64,000 nucleotides of DNA from Epiperipatus broadwayi (taxonomy: Eukaryota > Onychophora > Udeonychophora > Euonychophora > Peripatidae), in assembly GCA_028023455.1 (NCBI GenBank), contig JAQFVV010006221.1, positions 10,025,011-10,089,010 of the forward strand, read 5' to 3'. Made by a program: the position numbers and the translations under genes. The notes beneath the pieces were generated by a model. That model had not been told where the DNA came from. It did no database searches and saw only the letters and a list, made by a program, of their open reading frames with translations. Shown in pieces: positions 24,522-35,841 of this stretch (position 1 is its first letter; each line of letters begins with the position of its first letter).

Positions 24522-26219
24522 GGTAAAACCCTGAAATCCAGGCACGGCCGCTTAGGGCATTGTTTATGTGTTAAAACACATAAAAATGCCATTTCAGTGG
24601 CCGCGGCCTTACAGGCTAATACAACATTTACGTATTAGTATTAACCCATTGAGCTAGGCCGCTTTACATGACATTGCACTAAAATATTACGGCCTGTTGG
24701 GGCTTCGAAGCTATTTACGTGTATTCGTTCTTTTCATAGCTGATTACCGTATTGCTTGAGGGTGTTTAAATTTCAAGGCGGTACGACTTTTTCAAATCTC
24801 CATAATAGAGTAATGTCATTTCGATTTAAAAAATGTTGTTAATTATTAATAATTGTCATATGGTCCCCACCCTTCCTGAAAAAAAGGTTAATATGTAAAA
24901 AAATGGCAAAGTGTATGTTCGAACAGGCTTCCCCAAAGCTCATGCGCTAAGTCACGTTTCAGCATGGTGGGGAAAATATTCGAGACCACTAAAAGGTCTG
25001 AGACGAACATGCAATTTTGAAACTTTTCTTCAGATAAATTGCCAAGTACAGAAAGTGTGTGAGATTGTGTTTTTTTTTTTGTCAGGCACACGTAATGTCC
25101 ACTTTTTATTACAGCAATAAATCGAATAAATAATTTTAAAAAGTCCAAAGTTTGTGTCCTTTTTTTTTTGTTTTTTATTTCATTAGAAATTGACAAGTAT
25201 TTGGATTCAATTTTTTGCAGTGGGGTTAAAATAAATGACGACTTTGGTTGCCTTTTTGTTAAGAATAACAAATTACGAAATACACCCCACCCCCACCCCC
25301 AAAAGCAGTTTATTGTAGAAGGCTAAAAAAAAAAAAGGTAATTCAAACGAAATAGAAATCAAAGTAAAAAGTGAGAAAAAGTTGTTTCAAAAAAAGAAAA
25401 AAAAGTTAAATTCTTGACTTTTTGGTTACAATTCTTTTTCCAAGTGTGGGTCGGGGTGGGTGTTTGAAAACAATTTTTTAATCGGCAAAAACACAAAAGT
25501 AAATTTGGATTTAATATTAAGAAAAACAATTACGTCAACCAAAAAGAAATCAAAATTCGAAACAAGTCCCAAAGTTGATTCTCTTTTTTCAGCGCTGTTA
25601 AAATAATTGACTATTTTTGTTGGTCTTTTTGTTAATAATAACAGTACGAATCCCCCCCCCTCCCCCACTCAAAAAGTTGTTTCATGTAGTAGCCAAAAAA
25701 AAAAAAAAGGCTAATTCAAACATAATCTAAATCAAAGTGAAAACAAGTTGTGTTAAAAAAAAAAGTAAAATTAATAATAATAAGAAAAACCATTTAGTCA
25801 AGCCCCCCAAAAAATAAATAAAAGAAAAGTAGAATTAAGTTCTAAACAAGTAGCAAATAATTGTATTCTATTTTTTCGGTGGTGGGATTCAAACAAATTT
25901 TTTTGACGTCATGAAACGGTCCGAAGTTTTAAAATGATAAAAAGAAAAAAATACAATTAGCAAAATTTGTTGAAAAAATATCAGGTTCCAACAAAAAACC
26001 CTCAAAAAGTAATGAAAATGAATATCAAAATTTGTTTAATAATAAAGAAATCATGTTCTAAATGAAATAAAAATTATTCGTTTAATCAATATTAGAAAAA
26101 AACAAAAAAAACTTGGCTAAAAAAAGAAAAAGTTGCGGCGGCCCGGTAACGTTATATTTCATTGATTTTGTCTAGCATCAACGCTCCAAGTGGCTTTGCC
26201 CAGATTTCAGGCTTTTACC
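24522..26219. mobile_element. non-autonomous TIR DNA transposon, about 1.7 kb
   Basis: The left end begins GGTAAAACCCTGAAATC and the right end is ...GATTTCAGGCTTTTACC, giving imperfect terminal inverted repeats that extend into GGCA..GCC..CTT. The flanks ACAAAAAT (24514-24521) and ATAAAAAT (26220-26227) are a plausible 8-bp target duplication with one mismatch, the size seen in hAT and some other DNA transposons. The left 300 bp is unusually GC-rich, with small inverted repeats. The middle holds three diverged direct units (about 25185-25370, 25555-25743, 25830-25910) with purine/pyrimidine runs such as ACCCCACCCCCACCCCC. Open frames inside (24888-25271 and 25426-25668 minus) lie across these repeats and show no transposase motif. 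Confidence 0.6.
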
Positions 26220-26227
26220 ATAAAAAT

Positions 26228-29200
26228 TACTAATTATTAACCATTTCTTTAATTTAATATCTATTTCCATAAAGTTCCTAGTTATTTTGATAAATATTAA
26301 TTTATATTCATTAATTTATTTTTAAGTCTCTAATTTTAAAATTTAGCCTCAAAAGGAATTTTATTGATAAAAACCACTTAGCATATTACAATAGAAATGA
26401 AAAATAAAAATAATATAAGTACTTGATATATTTAGAATCAGGGGGAGAAACACTACATATGGATAAACATATGAAATTGTAATGAATAAACCAACCATTA
26501 AAAAAATTTGAGAAATTAGTTAAAATATCTCACTACTGGTTCAAGCATCGGTGAATAAGTGATGATGTAGTTATAAATATATTTGGAGTACTAATGTTTT
26601 TTGTTTCTCTGTTTAATTGTATCTAGTTTGTTTTTAAATGTGTTCATATGTGTTCTTGTGTCACTATTGTAAAGCAGTAAGCATCCTGTGCACCACAGTA
26701 AGAGTGTATAAAAGTGATGATTTTAATTTTTGCAAAGCAAGCTTTTGGAAAAGAATTAATGATTGATTGAATTGTATTATTGTTTTTCCAAAGTATTTTG
26801 TGATGTATGGTCAAATATCTTGTAGTGACTAACACTTAAAAAATATGTGCTTTTGATCTTACTTTTTCTTGAAACATAATTGACATATAGTTTCTGTGTT
26901 GACAAGATTTCTCTTATACTTCAAAAAATATAATATAGACAAATAACATATTAATTTTTAGCATGAAGTCAAAATATTTTGGCTTAAGTCCATTACTTAA
27001 TTCTTCTTATAAGTTACCTATTATTAATTCCAAGCAATGGAGAGTCAGTCACTTTATTTATATTTGGATATAAAAGAGAATGAATTTTTTAATACTGCCA
27101 TTTTTCTTGTGGAAATGTTATCTTAATATATGTCATTACATTAAGTAGTGCTAGAATTGTTTGAAGATGTTTTGTAAATGGAGGAGGTTTGTTGGCTGTC
27201 ATCTCCAGATGTGGAAATAATCTTATCATGGCTGACATACATTAATAGATTTTTGGATCCTACAAACATAAATTGAGTGTAGTCCTAATCCAGTTTGAAC
27301 AATATGAAACTGTAATTTTCTAAGTAAAATTGCAACTATGTTTTTCCCTCATAAGATCTTTCTGAACAATGAATATACCTTTGATATGAATGATTTTGTA
27401 AAGATTATGACAGGTAAGTAATATATTATCTTGTGATAATAAGCATGTTGATAGAAACTACTTTACAGCAGAGATATCCCTTTAAAAATGATATGTGTTT
27501 TGTTGATTGTAACAACATATTTTGTAATTGCTTTCACATAGCTATATTGCTCAAATAGAAAGGAAACCCCACATATGTAGTTGGTTAGACAAGAAATGTG
27601 TCTGTATATAATTTACCTGTGTATATGTACCATGCACATGGTTTGTCAAGACTAAATTCACTTTTATGGGAGTTGGTAAATTCCTTCATGATTTTTACTA
27701 ATATTGGATTCTTTTATTAGTTGTAAGGAAAACAGTAATATTGTCCATGAATGCTATGCAGGGACCAAATGTGGAAGTATTGAAACAGTAAGATTCGTAT
27801 TCGAATCTTAAGTTTCACCTTTTTCTGTCGTCTCTCACTGACCGGTCTATCCCGCCCAAATTTAAACTTTTTGGTATCGAATTGTGTGTGTAGCAATATT
27901 AAAAATGTATAAATATATGTAGAATTCAGCATAAACACGCACACATTTCGATCTCAAATTAAAGGCAATAAATAGGGATAAAATAATATAATTTAGATTT
28001 CTTTTAGTTATATAATTTTGTATAATTTTAATCATTTATTTTGGATTATAAAGTTCGTATTTATTGCTTTGTTTACATTTCGTTTAATAATAATTCTAAA
28101 AAAAAATCTAATGTAATATTTAATTAAAAGTTAAAATGATCCTATGTTCCCTTTTTGTCTTTGAAATTTAAAAGCATCGGTCAGTGATAGATAATAGATT
28201 AATTAAAGAAAAATTCCCCAAAATGTAATTAGTAAAGAACGGCAGCTTTCTTTAATTAAAAACCCAACAAAATGCATTGATTATCCTCAGGGCAGATTAA
28301 ATAGAACCTAAAAATACCTTAACAAAAATGTGAAAGATCAAGATAAAAAAAGAATCCATCTTAGACTGGCTGGAGACATGCACTTAAACTTTAGCTTTGC
28401 TCTCGATCACTGAGAGTCTCCAAAATATAAAAATAAATTGTTCCTGCCAAGGTATGACTGAGTAAAAGCACCTAGATTATTCTCCATTGGGAGATGGCCT
28501 ATCGGATGCTGAACTTTCCATTGCCCGTCATAAATTCACCATGAAGATCTGCTGCCTGAAATAAATGAGAAAGCTGCTGCTGCTGTTAAAATAAATGAAA
28601 TGCCTAAATACAAGAAAGAACTGCTAATCACGAACCTTTTGCTACTAAACTAATGGAATCAGAAAACTTATTATAAAACAGGTACCTGTCTGTGTTCAAA
28701 CTCTAGAGTACTCTAATAACATGCTATAGCTCTTCTTCATCTTACTTATCTAAATTGTAAAATGTAAAAACTACCATTTGTATAACTAAAGTTGAATAAT
28801 TAACTTAATGTGTAAATTTCTCTAATAATCTAGCTTATCTCATTCTATCTTTCTTGGGTGTGTATTTTTAAAATCTACATTTTATCTATATTTATTATTT
28901 AATTATTGCATGCTCATAATTGTCTCTATTTTCAAAGTTTAAATCTATGATCGCTTGAAACAGTGAATGTGTGTCAAATTTTCATTAATATTTACTTTCA
29001 TATTTAACTTAACTTTCATATAAATCGACACGCATTCAATGCATCATTTATTATAATGCAGGGTCTACTACTTAGCAAATGGCTGGCATATTAGTTGTAA
29101 TCATTCCCAGTTTAGATATGTTTTGTATTTATTAAATCTTAATGAATAATTCCATCAAATTACATTTCTTTGAGAGTCACCAACGTTCTTTAGTAAATGT

Positions 29201-29267
29201 TGATAATGTAGGGCCGAGTTAGAAGTCTATTTAAATCTTATCATAATCGTTTATACATTATACATAT
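26228..29267. other. AT-rich sequence without recognisable genes
   Basis: Low-complexity AT-rich DNA. The block at 28330-28680 is less AT-rich and may be a remnant of something coding, but frames are broken and I could not recognise it. The palindrome AAGATTCGTATTCGAATCTT lies at 27790-27809. Confidence 0.4.
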
Positions 29268-29700
29268 GTTACGTTTTAGAGACGTGATGTCCCATTCTGC
29301 CGTGAAATTTCCAGATTCTTCAGGGTTGAAATTAACCCCAGTTGTCCTACACAAGCGGACATAATGGGTGCTCCCGTAGGACTTGATAACATCACACAGC
29401 CAGCCGACAAACTGCGACACAGACCGCTTGTCCCTGGTTATGCTTATGTGACACCTTACTTCGTCGGGCCAATGGCAGAGACCAGCCCAACATTCTTATA
29501 AACCCATTTGCGGCATTGCAGTTTCGATATACTGCCATTCCATATCGCCTTTCTAAAGCGTACCACATGTTCCTTTACTTAATTTTATTATTCTATATAT
29601 CACTCCGCCTCTGCATTATCTTCATAATTCACTCTCAAATAAATGTTTGCCCTTAGTTATAAAATAAATATTTTAATTAAATAAATATATGTCCGCCGCT
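29268..29700 (+). repeat. GC-richer LTR-like segment with a TATA box
   Basis: Starts TGTTACGTTTTAGAGACGTG after an AT-rich flank and is clearly richer in G+C than its surroundings. It has TTATAAA at about 29495 followed by a GC-rich initiator-like stretch and AATAAATG near 29639. This layout (TG start, TATA box, polyadenylation-like signal) resembles a solo LTR of the Ty3/gypsy type. I could not find a matching CA end or target duplication, so it could also be an unrelated promoter-like fragment. Confidence 0.3.
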
Positions 29701-29800
29701 ACTCTTAAATCTTACTTTAGACTCTTGCATTGCAAAGGTATAAATTCCCCAAGGCATGCATTAGAAATACTTACTCGAGAATTTTAGGTAGCTAGATTAC

Positions 29801-30040
29801 GCCTTCAAATAAATGAATTCCTTTTGTAAACATTACAGTATCGGAAATACCGTTACTGAGGTCCTCAAGATAAAATAAGGTCGAAACAAATACATGTATT
29901 CCTTTTGTAAACATTACAGTATCGGAAATACCACTACTGAAGTCCTCAATATAAAATAATGTCTAAATAAATAAATGTATTCTTTAAAATATAATAGTAT
30001 TGCAAATCCCACTAATGAAGCTTTGAATCCATAAAATATT
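29801..30040. repeat. diverged tandem repeat, about three 80-90-bp units
   Basis: Units share AAATGAATTCCTTTTGTAAA, TACAGTATCGGAAATACC, ACTGAGGTCCTCAA and ATAAAATAA. The first two (from about 29801 and 29892) are close; the third (from about 29968) is strongly diverged. Confidence 0.75.
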
Positions 30041-30162
30041 ATTAGTAAATGATTTTCTTATTAAAATGTGTGAATAAATAATTTTAAACTATACGTCTGC
30101 AGTTACGTTTCATTCGATACCCATTCTATATAATATTTCCTCGATTATGTAAATATGAATGT

Positions 30163-30492
30163 TTAATTAATATTAGTTTGATTATTGGCTAACTCGAAAA
30201 TAAAATCATGAATCTCTTGCATATTCCTGACCACCGTGCCTAAAGAAATATTTACTAATGTCGCATCATATGCGTTGTTTCGTGGATTGTATTGTGGAAC
30301 CGATAAACTATGTTCGAACTCAGTACCACGGGTGGCTTTGCTACCTCGATGGTGCTGCTGTTCTGTGTGGTGGTCGAATTCTGCACTATGTTTATGAGTC
30401 ACACATTTTCTGACTGTTACAGTATATATGCATAGAAGATGTGTTTCTATGTTGCTATGTAATTGGTTTATGTCAGTTGTATAATAAAGCAT
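30163..30492 (-). other. 109-codon ORF, unassigned
   Basis: An open frame in a locally less AT-rich block, with a mixed amino-acid composition (KHSAEFDHHTEQQHHRG, NNAYDATLVNISLGTVVRNM) unlike the Ile/Lys/Phe-rich chance frames elsewhere. The C-terminal part weakly recalls the first strand region of cys-loop receptors, but the match is too poor to assign. It could be an exon, a piece of a mobile element, or chance. No splice context could be confirmed. Confidence 0.25.
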
Positions 30493-30649
30493 TTAGTGGT
30501 AATCCTTGAAGTATTGATTGACTTGGATTAAATAAAAGAGACATTTTTTCATTTAAAATAATATGTATTTCCCTGCTTATAAGTAAATTTGTAAGTACAT
30601 ATAAAATAGAATTAGATATGTTAGTATTTTCATATTAGAATATCAATTG

Positions 30650-31640
30650 GTACAGTGTCAAGTGCTGTTTTAATATGTAGCTATACTGCCATTGGGATGC
30701 ATTTCTTTACATTTTACACTGTATCAAAGACTATCATGAATAATAATGTTGCTTATCCTGTTAATGCTTCTTCTTTAGTGAACAGGGACTGTGACAGTAG
30801 TGGTAATAAATATGACTCCATCTTGTTTTTTAATACCTTTTCAAATAATTTATTCCCTAATAGATCCATATATATTGGTCTTATATTTTACATTGTGAAT
30901 AGTAATATATTTTTCTTTGTGAATGGGGCAATTGCTACTGGATATAAATTGAGAATTTCATAAATTTCTTTTATTAGAAAATTAGCCATAGCTGCAAGAT
31001 ATTTTGATGTGAATTGACTTAGATGTTCAAATACAAATTTTGCTATATCTGCAAGATCTGGGTTGGAAGAATCAGGCATATTTTTTCAAACTTTGTAAAA
31101 CTTTTTGTAGTTTGAACAACTCTTGTTCATCTGTTATTTCAAAGTAATTCTATGATGATTTGAAAAATGTTTTCGTAATTTATCCTTGAAGTGTGTATTA
31201 ATATATTATTACTAGTCACACTCATGTTAGCAATTACTAGAGCAATAGGGATCCTAGATGTTGAAGGTTGAGCTAGTTTTCATCTTATATATTGTCTCAA
31301 CCAAGTGTGTGATTCTGTGTGTGAGAGTTTTCTTTTATTTGTAGCAATATATTCCTTTAGTACATCATGTCAGTTTATAAGTTTTTTTTTATGATTCTAA
31401 TATAAATTGACCATCGTCTGATATGGGTGCATAATTTGTAATTCTTTTGTGCAGTTCATTAGTGAGGACTAAGAGGCTTGTAGGGGACATAGTAGACATA
31501 ATAACATAGTTTATAATGTGTGGAATTATTTATGTAAATGATATCCATCTTTTTACAGGATCAATTAATTTATCTTTCAGCTTGACAAGTAGAATATAAA
31601 TTTCGGAACATAGAAATTCTATAGTTTTTATATGGAATAG
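30650..31640 (-). pseudogene. decayed protein-coding sequence, family unknown
   Basis: Minus-strand frames across this kilobase contain protein-like blocks in different phases. Examples are NELHKRITNYAPISDDGQF (near 31400-31460), DLADIAKFVFEHLSQFTSK (30888-31079 frame) and NKLFEKVLKNKMESYLLPL (near 30800-30850). Together they look like one gene broken by frameshifts and stops. I cannot name the family; a mobile-element protein is the likeliest source. The plus-strand frame at 30655-30963 is the antisense shadow of this. Confidence 0.4.
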
Positions 31641-31751
31641 TATCCTTATTATTTTATTGCAAAAGTATCTGTCATATCTGACCTTGCCTTCAGAAGTGGA
31701 CTAGTCCAAGATTCTTTCCTTATTTGATTGGATTGAGCATGCATTGCTGCT

Positions 31752-31857
31752 AACCAATGTGTAAACATGTGAATAACCAATGTGTAAACATGTGAATAAC
31801 CTATGTATAAACATAGCCAAAGGGTAAACGCAAGTATGACCAATGTGTAAACATGTG
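31752..31857. repeat. minisatellite, about 25-bp units
   Basis: Units of ACCAATGTGTAAACATGTGA plus ATA recur about four times with drift. The apparent repeated HVYTLVIHMFTHWL protein in the minus frame at 31649-31843 is its translation. Confidence 0.85.
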
Positions 31858-32034
31858 TATAAAATCCTACTATTGGTTAGTTTCTCTGAATCCGATTGCT
31901 TCCAGTAAGATAAGGGATATAATCAGCCTTTTTGGAGGCAAGACAAAGAATATCTGTCTACCTATATGACTGAACATGTCCATTGAAGCTACTTCCAATA
32001 GTGAAGGTGTTTCTACTATATTCACTGTCAATAC

Positions 32035-32201
32035 ATCTACACAGTGAGGCTCACTGACGAAGGCCACAAGTCACAAACTAGTCTGGGGATGTTGGATGGG
32101 TAGGCACTAGATGGGTATTTTATGTACAAGCCTTCTGGAATCCATTGATTACTCTGGCTTATACTGAGTGACAATACATATGGAGAGTTTTGCCTGTTTT
32201 T
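32035..32201 (+). repeat. family B repeat, solo copy with damaged hammerhead
   Basis: The ribozyme region (32041-32100) reads CTGACGA, AGGCCACAAGTCA, CAAA, CTAGTC, TGGGGATGTTGGATG. The family tail follows to GGAGAGTTTTGCCTGTTTTT. CTGACGA is an allowed core variant (position 7 is free), but GAAA has become CAAA and stem I has lost pairing on its 5' side, so activity is not expected. The GTC cleavage triplet is kept. Confidence 0.75.
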
Positions 32202-33239
32202 ATTCAAACTCGTTTAAAAAGATGTTCTCATAATGAGGATGAAAAAAATAGGATAATTGAACTCTTGCAGAAATCACTTATAATTAAAAATGTTTGTGCT
32301 TGAAAACCCACCTTTCAAACGAAGTTATTATATATAACTTTGGTTACATATATAGATTTGTTTACATGCCATTAAACAAAACAGTATTGAATGGCAACAT
32401 TCGATTGATATTATAAATAGCATAAACTAGAGATTAAGGTGAAAATACAAAAAATAATATATAATATAGATCATATAATTGAACATTTTAAACATTAAAT
32501 TATAGTCATATGGCTCACAAGTTTTACATTAATTTACACAGAAAACTGAAATTGGTTGTGATTCTTCTCTATTATTTTCTTTGATTTTTATCCTTTCCGA
32601 TATTATTGCATCATGTTAAAGGCTGAGCTTATGTGCATTAAGGCTCATATATTTGTACATATACCTTGTTCAGCATTTTTTTTATCCCTTTGATATATTG
32701 TTTCTATTTTGTTAGTAAGAGTATTTGGATGTATTCTATGATTATTATTATATACAAATGTACGTCTGATTCATCATTGAAAAAGATAGATGTTCTGCAT
32801 GAATATGAAAGTAGTAACCCTTGGAAAATAATCGTATAAGTACGTTGATTTTCTTGTTTTTGTTGTTGAATATACTGGGATCATTTTTTGATTTTATCAA
32901 GACCCTGGCACTCAAAAAAATTGTGTGATTGTATTTAAAGAGTTCTGCTAAGCATTAGTATATATGTGCTTCTTTTGAATCTAGAGTAATGGAGTGTAAA
33001 CAGTCAAAATATTTTCATGCTCCATGATCAGAATTTAAATTTGTGACTAGTTGTTTGTTGGTGATGTTCAATATGGCTGTTGCTTAATATTGGGGGTGGC
33101 AGATAGAAAAATGAGTGCAATTTCCAATTTTTATAATTATTTGGAAACAGAAATAAGTGAAGGTTTTGAATAGATAATAGAGGGTTCAAAAATTACTCCC
33201 AATATTTTGGGTTTGAAGTCATCAGTTAGTAGGTGTAAT
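32202..33239. other. AT-rich sequence without recognisable genes
   Basis: No open frame with a domain and no shared repeat seen. Confidence 0.45.
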
Positions 33240-33330
33240 TTTATACAGAGGCAAAACTCTCCATACAAGCTTGTAAACAGCTTGTGTAAGCATAAAGAAT
33301 GGTGATCATATGATGTTTAGGGCTGTCATT
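33240..33330. repeat. rearranged family B fragment
   Basis: GCAAAACTCTCCATAC (the family tail end, minus orientation) is followed by GTAAGCATAAAGAATGGTGA and TCATATGATGTTTAG, which is the family extension seen at 55727-55775 in the opposite orientation. It is a junction of two pieces of family B without the ribozyme. Confidence 0.6.
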
Positions 33331-33840
33331 TTACAGATTATCTCTAGATTCTTGAATGACTTAGCACATAATAACATCATTTTAAGTGTTTTTTGTATCC
33401 TGAATGTATATATATATTGTGTAGTCTTAATACATTGTCAGCAAACGGATTTTGTAAACATTTAATGAGATGTTTACTGTACATTTACCCAAACAAATTC
33501 TCTGTATAGTGAATCTTGTCATTGCTAGTATGTTATACAGGAATGTTTTTGCACAAAGTGAAATGTGTGGCTTTTTTTAAATGATTTTAACAATGTATAT
33601 TTCTTTTTAAGTTTTTCTTGGATTATAGTTCACATTGTGGTGTCACTTAAATTAAAGAGAAAACCCAGAAAAATAAGACATCCCTTTAAAGTGATCTTTA
33701 ATGCAATTTCCGGTATAGATTTGCCATGCACCTGATTTTTACACATTAAAGACGTTTCTCTTCATTGTTATATTTCAAAAATATTTAATAATGATAAAAT
33801 GTTCACAGTATACTATAAGCTACTTTAAAACAAATTTACT

Positions 33841-33937
33841 GTCAAGCGTTAGTGGTCGAGTGGTCAGCACGACTGCCTTACAAGCAGTTGTTGCGGGTTC
33901 GCATTCCGGCTGATGCTTTGACACATGAAAAAAAAAA
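33841..33937 (+). mobile_element. tRNA-like SINE, subfamily A1
   Basis: GTCAAGCGTTAGTGGTCGAG at the start (A-box-like), GCCTTACAAGCAGTTG in the anticodon-arm region, GGGTTCGCATTCCGGC as B box, then GATGCTTTGACACATG and an A run. The target duplication is not clear because the flanks are A/T runs. The plus-strand open frame at 33852-34163 starts inside this SINE and is not a gene. Confidence 0.85.
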
Positions 33938-34208
33938 TTCACACAACTTCTTTGATTTATCTGGATGGGTTAAATTGATTTCTAAAACGAGTAGAGGAGG
34001 GAATAATTTAAGGTATATTCATTCATTACAGGCCAAATTAAGTACAATTAAATTGTTTAGCTGTAATAACATTTTCTGGTTTTATATTTTAACAACATTC
34101 AGAAATTTCATTCATATTATTATTAGTGAAATTTCAGCACTTTATCTAAGATTAATTTCATAGGTAAGAATGAAAAGCATTCTCTTAATTCCTTTGTTTA
34201 CATTTCTG

Positions 34209-34321
34209 TTTTTTTTCTTTTCATATGTCATAGCATCGGCCGGGAGGCGAACCCACAACCGTCTGCAACCAACTACTTGCTTGCAAGGCGGTTGCGATGA
34301 CCTCTCGGCTAACAGCGCTTT
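34209..34321 (-). mobile_element. tRNA-like SINE, subfamily A2
   Basis: Reverse-oriented A2 copy: poly(T), CATATGTCATAGCATCGGCC, B-box complement GAACCCACAACCG, long-variable-arm region, and A-box complement GACCTCTCGGCTAAC. A2 carries about 15 extra bases (GGTTGCAGACGGTTGTG) between the anticodon region and the B box, like the long variable arm of Leu or Ser tRNAs. Confidence 0.85.
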
Positions 34322-34742
34322 GGTTTCATTAAAAAAATTTTAAAATGAACTATTTTTGAATTTAAAAAAAGAGGAATTATTTCAATTAACCATAATTACA
34401 GACTATTTTTTTATTTTATTTTATTTAGATATTTTCTGCTATTAATTTAATAAAAAATTTAAAAAAAAATTCTAAAAAATATTTTTAAAAATCATGCCTC
34501 ATTTTGAGGCTTATCCTATTTCAGTATCTGAGATAGTTGTGTTTTGCCTCACTATGGATCCACTCATGCAAATGATTCTACCTCTTCACAATATTTAGCA
34601 GAAGTAAAACGCAAGTTTAATAAAAGCCATTGGAGATTACTTAAGCCATAGGGATTATAAAAACGGTATGCTTGTTTGTGCAAAAACTATACTACTTTGG
34701 ATCTATAAAATATATTAGAACTATCAGATGAAAGCAAAAAAT

Positions 34743-34859
34743 GTCAAGCGTTGTTAGCCGGGAGGTCATCGCAACCGCCTTGCAAGCAAGTAGTTGGTTG
34801 CAGACGGTTGTGGGTTCGCGTCCCGGCCGATGCTATGACATATGGAAAGAAAAAAAAAT
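34743..34859 (+). mobile_element. tRNA-like SINE, subfamily A2
   Basis: Near-consensus A2 copy: GTCAAGCGTTGTTAGCCGGG, GCAACCGCCTTGCAAGCAAG, TTGCAGACGGTTGTGGGTTC, GCGTCCCGGCCGATGCTATG, ACATATGG and an A run. It lies about 420 bp from the oppositely oriented A2 copy at 34209-34321, so the two could pair in a transcript. Confidence 0.87.
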
Positions 34860-35427
34860 AGCTCTAGAGATAAATACTAAAAGTATTAAGTTTACTGAAT
34901 TTTCAAAAAAGTGAGGAATAAATATTTTCTGCAATGATTGGAAATGATTAACATTTCATATCCTTTTTAAATCACTAATATATTATGAATGTAATTATTG
35001 GTCATAGAACTAAATGAATTTAAATGCTTTAGTACAAATAATTCATTATTAATAGAAAATGCATCTAAGTGTGCATATGAGTGGCTACTTTGTGGAGTGA
35101 TTTGTGGAAGATAAGATATCAGAAAGACACTCGGTGATAGTTGAAAATAATATTTTTTCTCATTATTTTTTATGTCTCATTTTTGAATTCTTTTTGAAGA
35201 CTTTATATATCTTGATTTGAGATTGTCCTTATTCTTTTTTAGTTTTTATAGTTAGTTTATCCACTCAGATTTTATATATATACATTATCTCCTACCATGC
35301 TAAATTTTGATGCTATACATTTCGTCTCTATCTTAATATATTTTTAATCTTATATTTTATATTCTAATAGTATGTTTTTAAAAGCAACTTATTTTTGCTG
35401 ATTTACAATGAGAAAAGTAGCTTTGTA

Positions 35428-35530
35428 GTCAAGCGTTGGAGGTCGAGAGGTCAGCACGGCTGCCTTACCAGCAGTTGTCCCGGGTTAGCGGGCTCGCGTC
35501 CCGACCGATGCTATGACACATGAAAAAAAA
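35428..35530 (+). mobile_element. tRNA-like SINE, subfamily A1, with target duplication
   Basis: GTCAAGCGTTGGAGGTCGAG start, GCCTTACCAGCAGTTGTCCC, B box near GGGCTCGCGTCCCG, GATGCTATGACACATG and an A run. The flanks AAAAGTAGCTTTGTA (35413-35427) and AAAAGTAACTTTGTA (35527-35541) form a 15-bp target duplication with one difference, as expected for LINE-driven retroposition. Confidence 0.9.
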
Positions 35531-35731
35531 GTAACTTTGTAATCCTTAAAAAATATTGAAAATAATAAGTCTAAACTCAAATATATGTGTCAAAATTAAT
35601 TATAATAATCTATTAAATGGCAAGTTTCTAATTATGAAATTGATTTTAATTAGCATAATTATTGCTTAATATTGAGCTATCTGCTTAAGAGTTAAAAAAG
35701 TATTCAAAGTATGAATTGTTTACTTCAAATT

Positions 35732-35732
<1 letters not shown>

Positions 35733-35785
<53 letters not shown>

Positions 35786-35803
35786 TATTATTATTATTAT
35801 TAC

Positions 35804-35840
<37 letters not shown>
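35733..35840. repeat. (AAT)n followed by (ATT)n microsatellite
   Basis: About 50 bp of AAT repeats directly followed by about 55 bp of ATT repeats, so the whole is a near-perfect 100-bp palindrome able to form a hairpin or cruciform. The Asn/Tyr-repeat frame at 35685-35870 is only its translation. Confidence 0.95.
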
Positions 35841-35841
35841 T

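Noticed and set aside
33180-33240. CTGATGA on the minus strand near 33221, next to a family B fragment
   Set aside because: The bases after it do not form a stem II and there is no proper GAAA box; only the seven-base core and a TATTGGG match, which can occur by chance.
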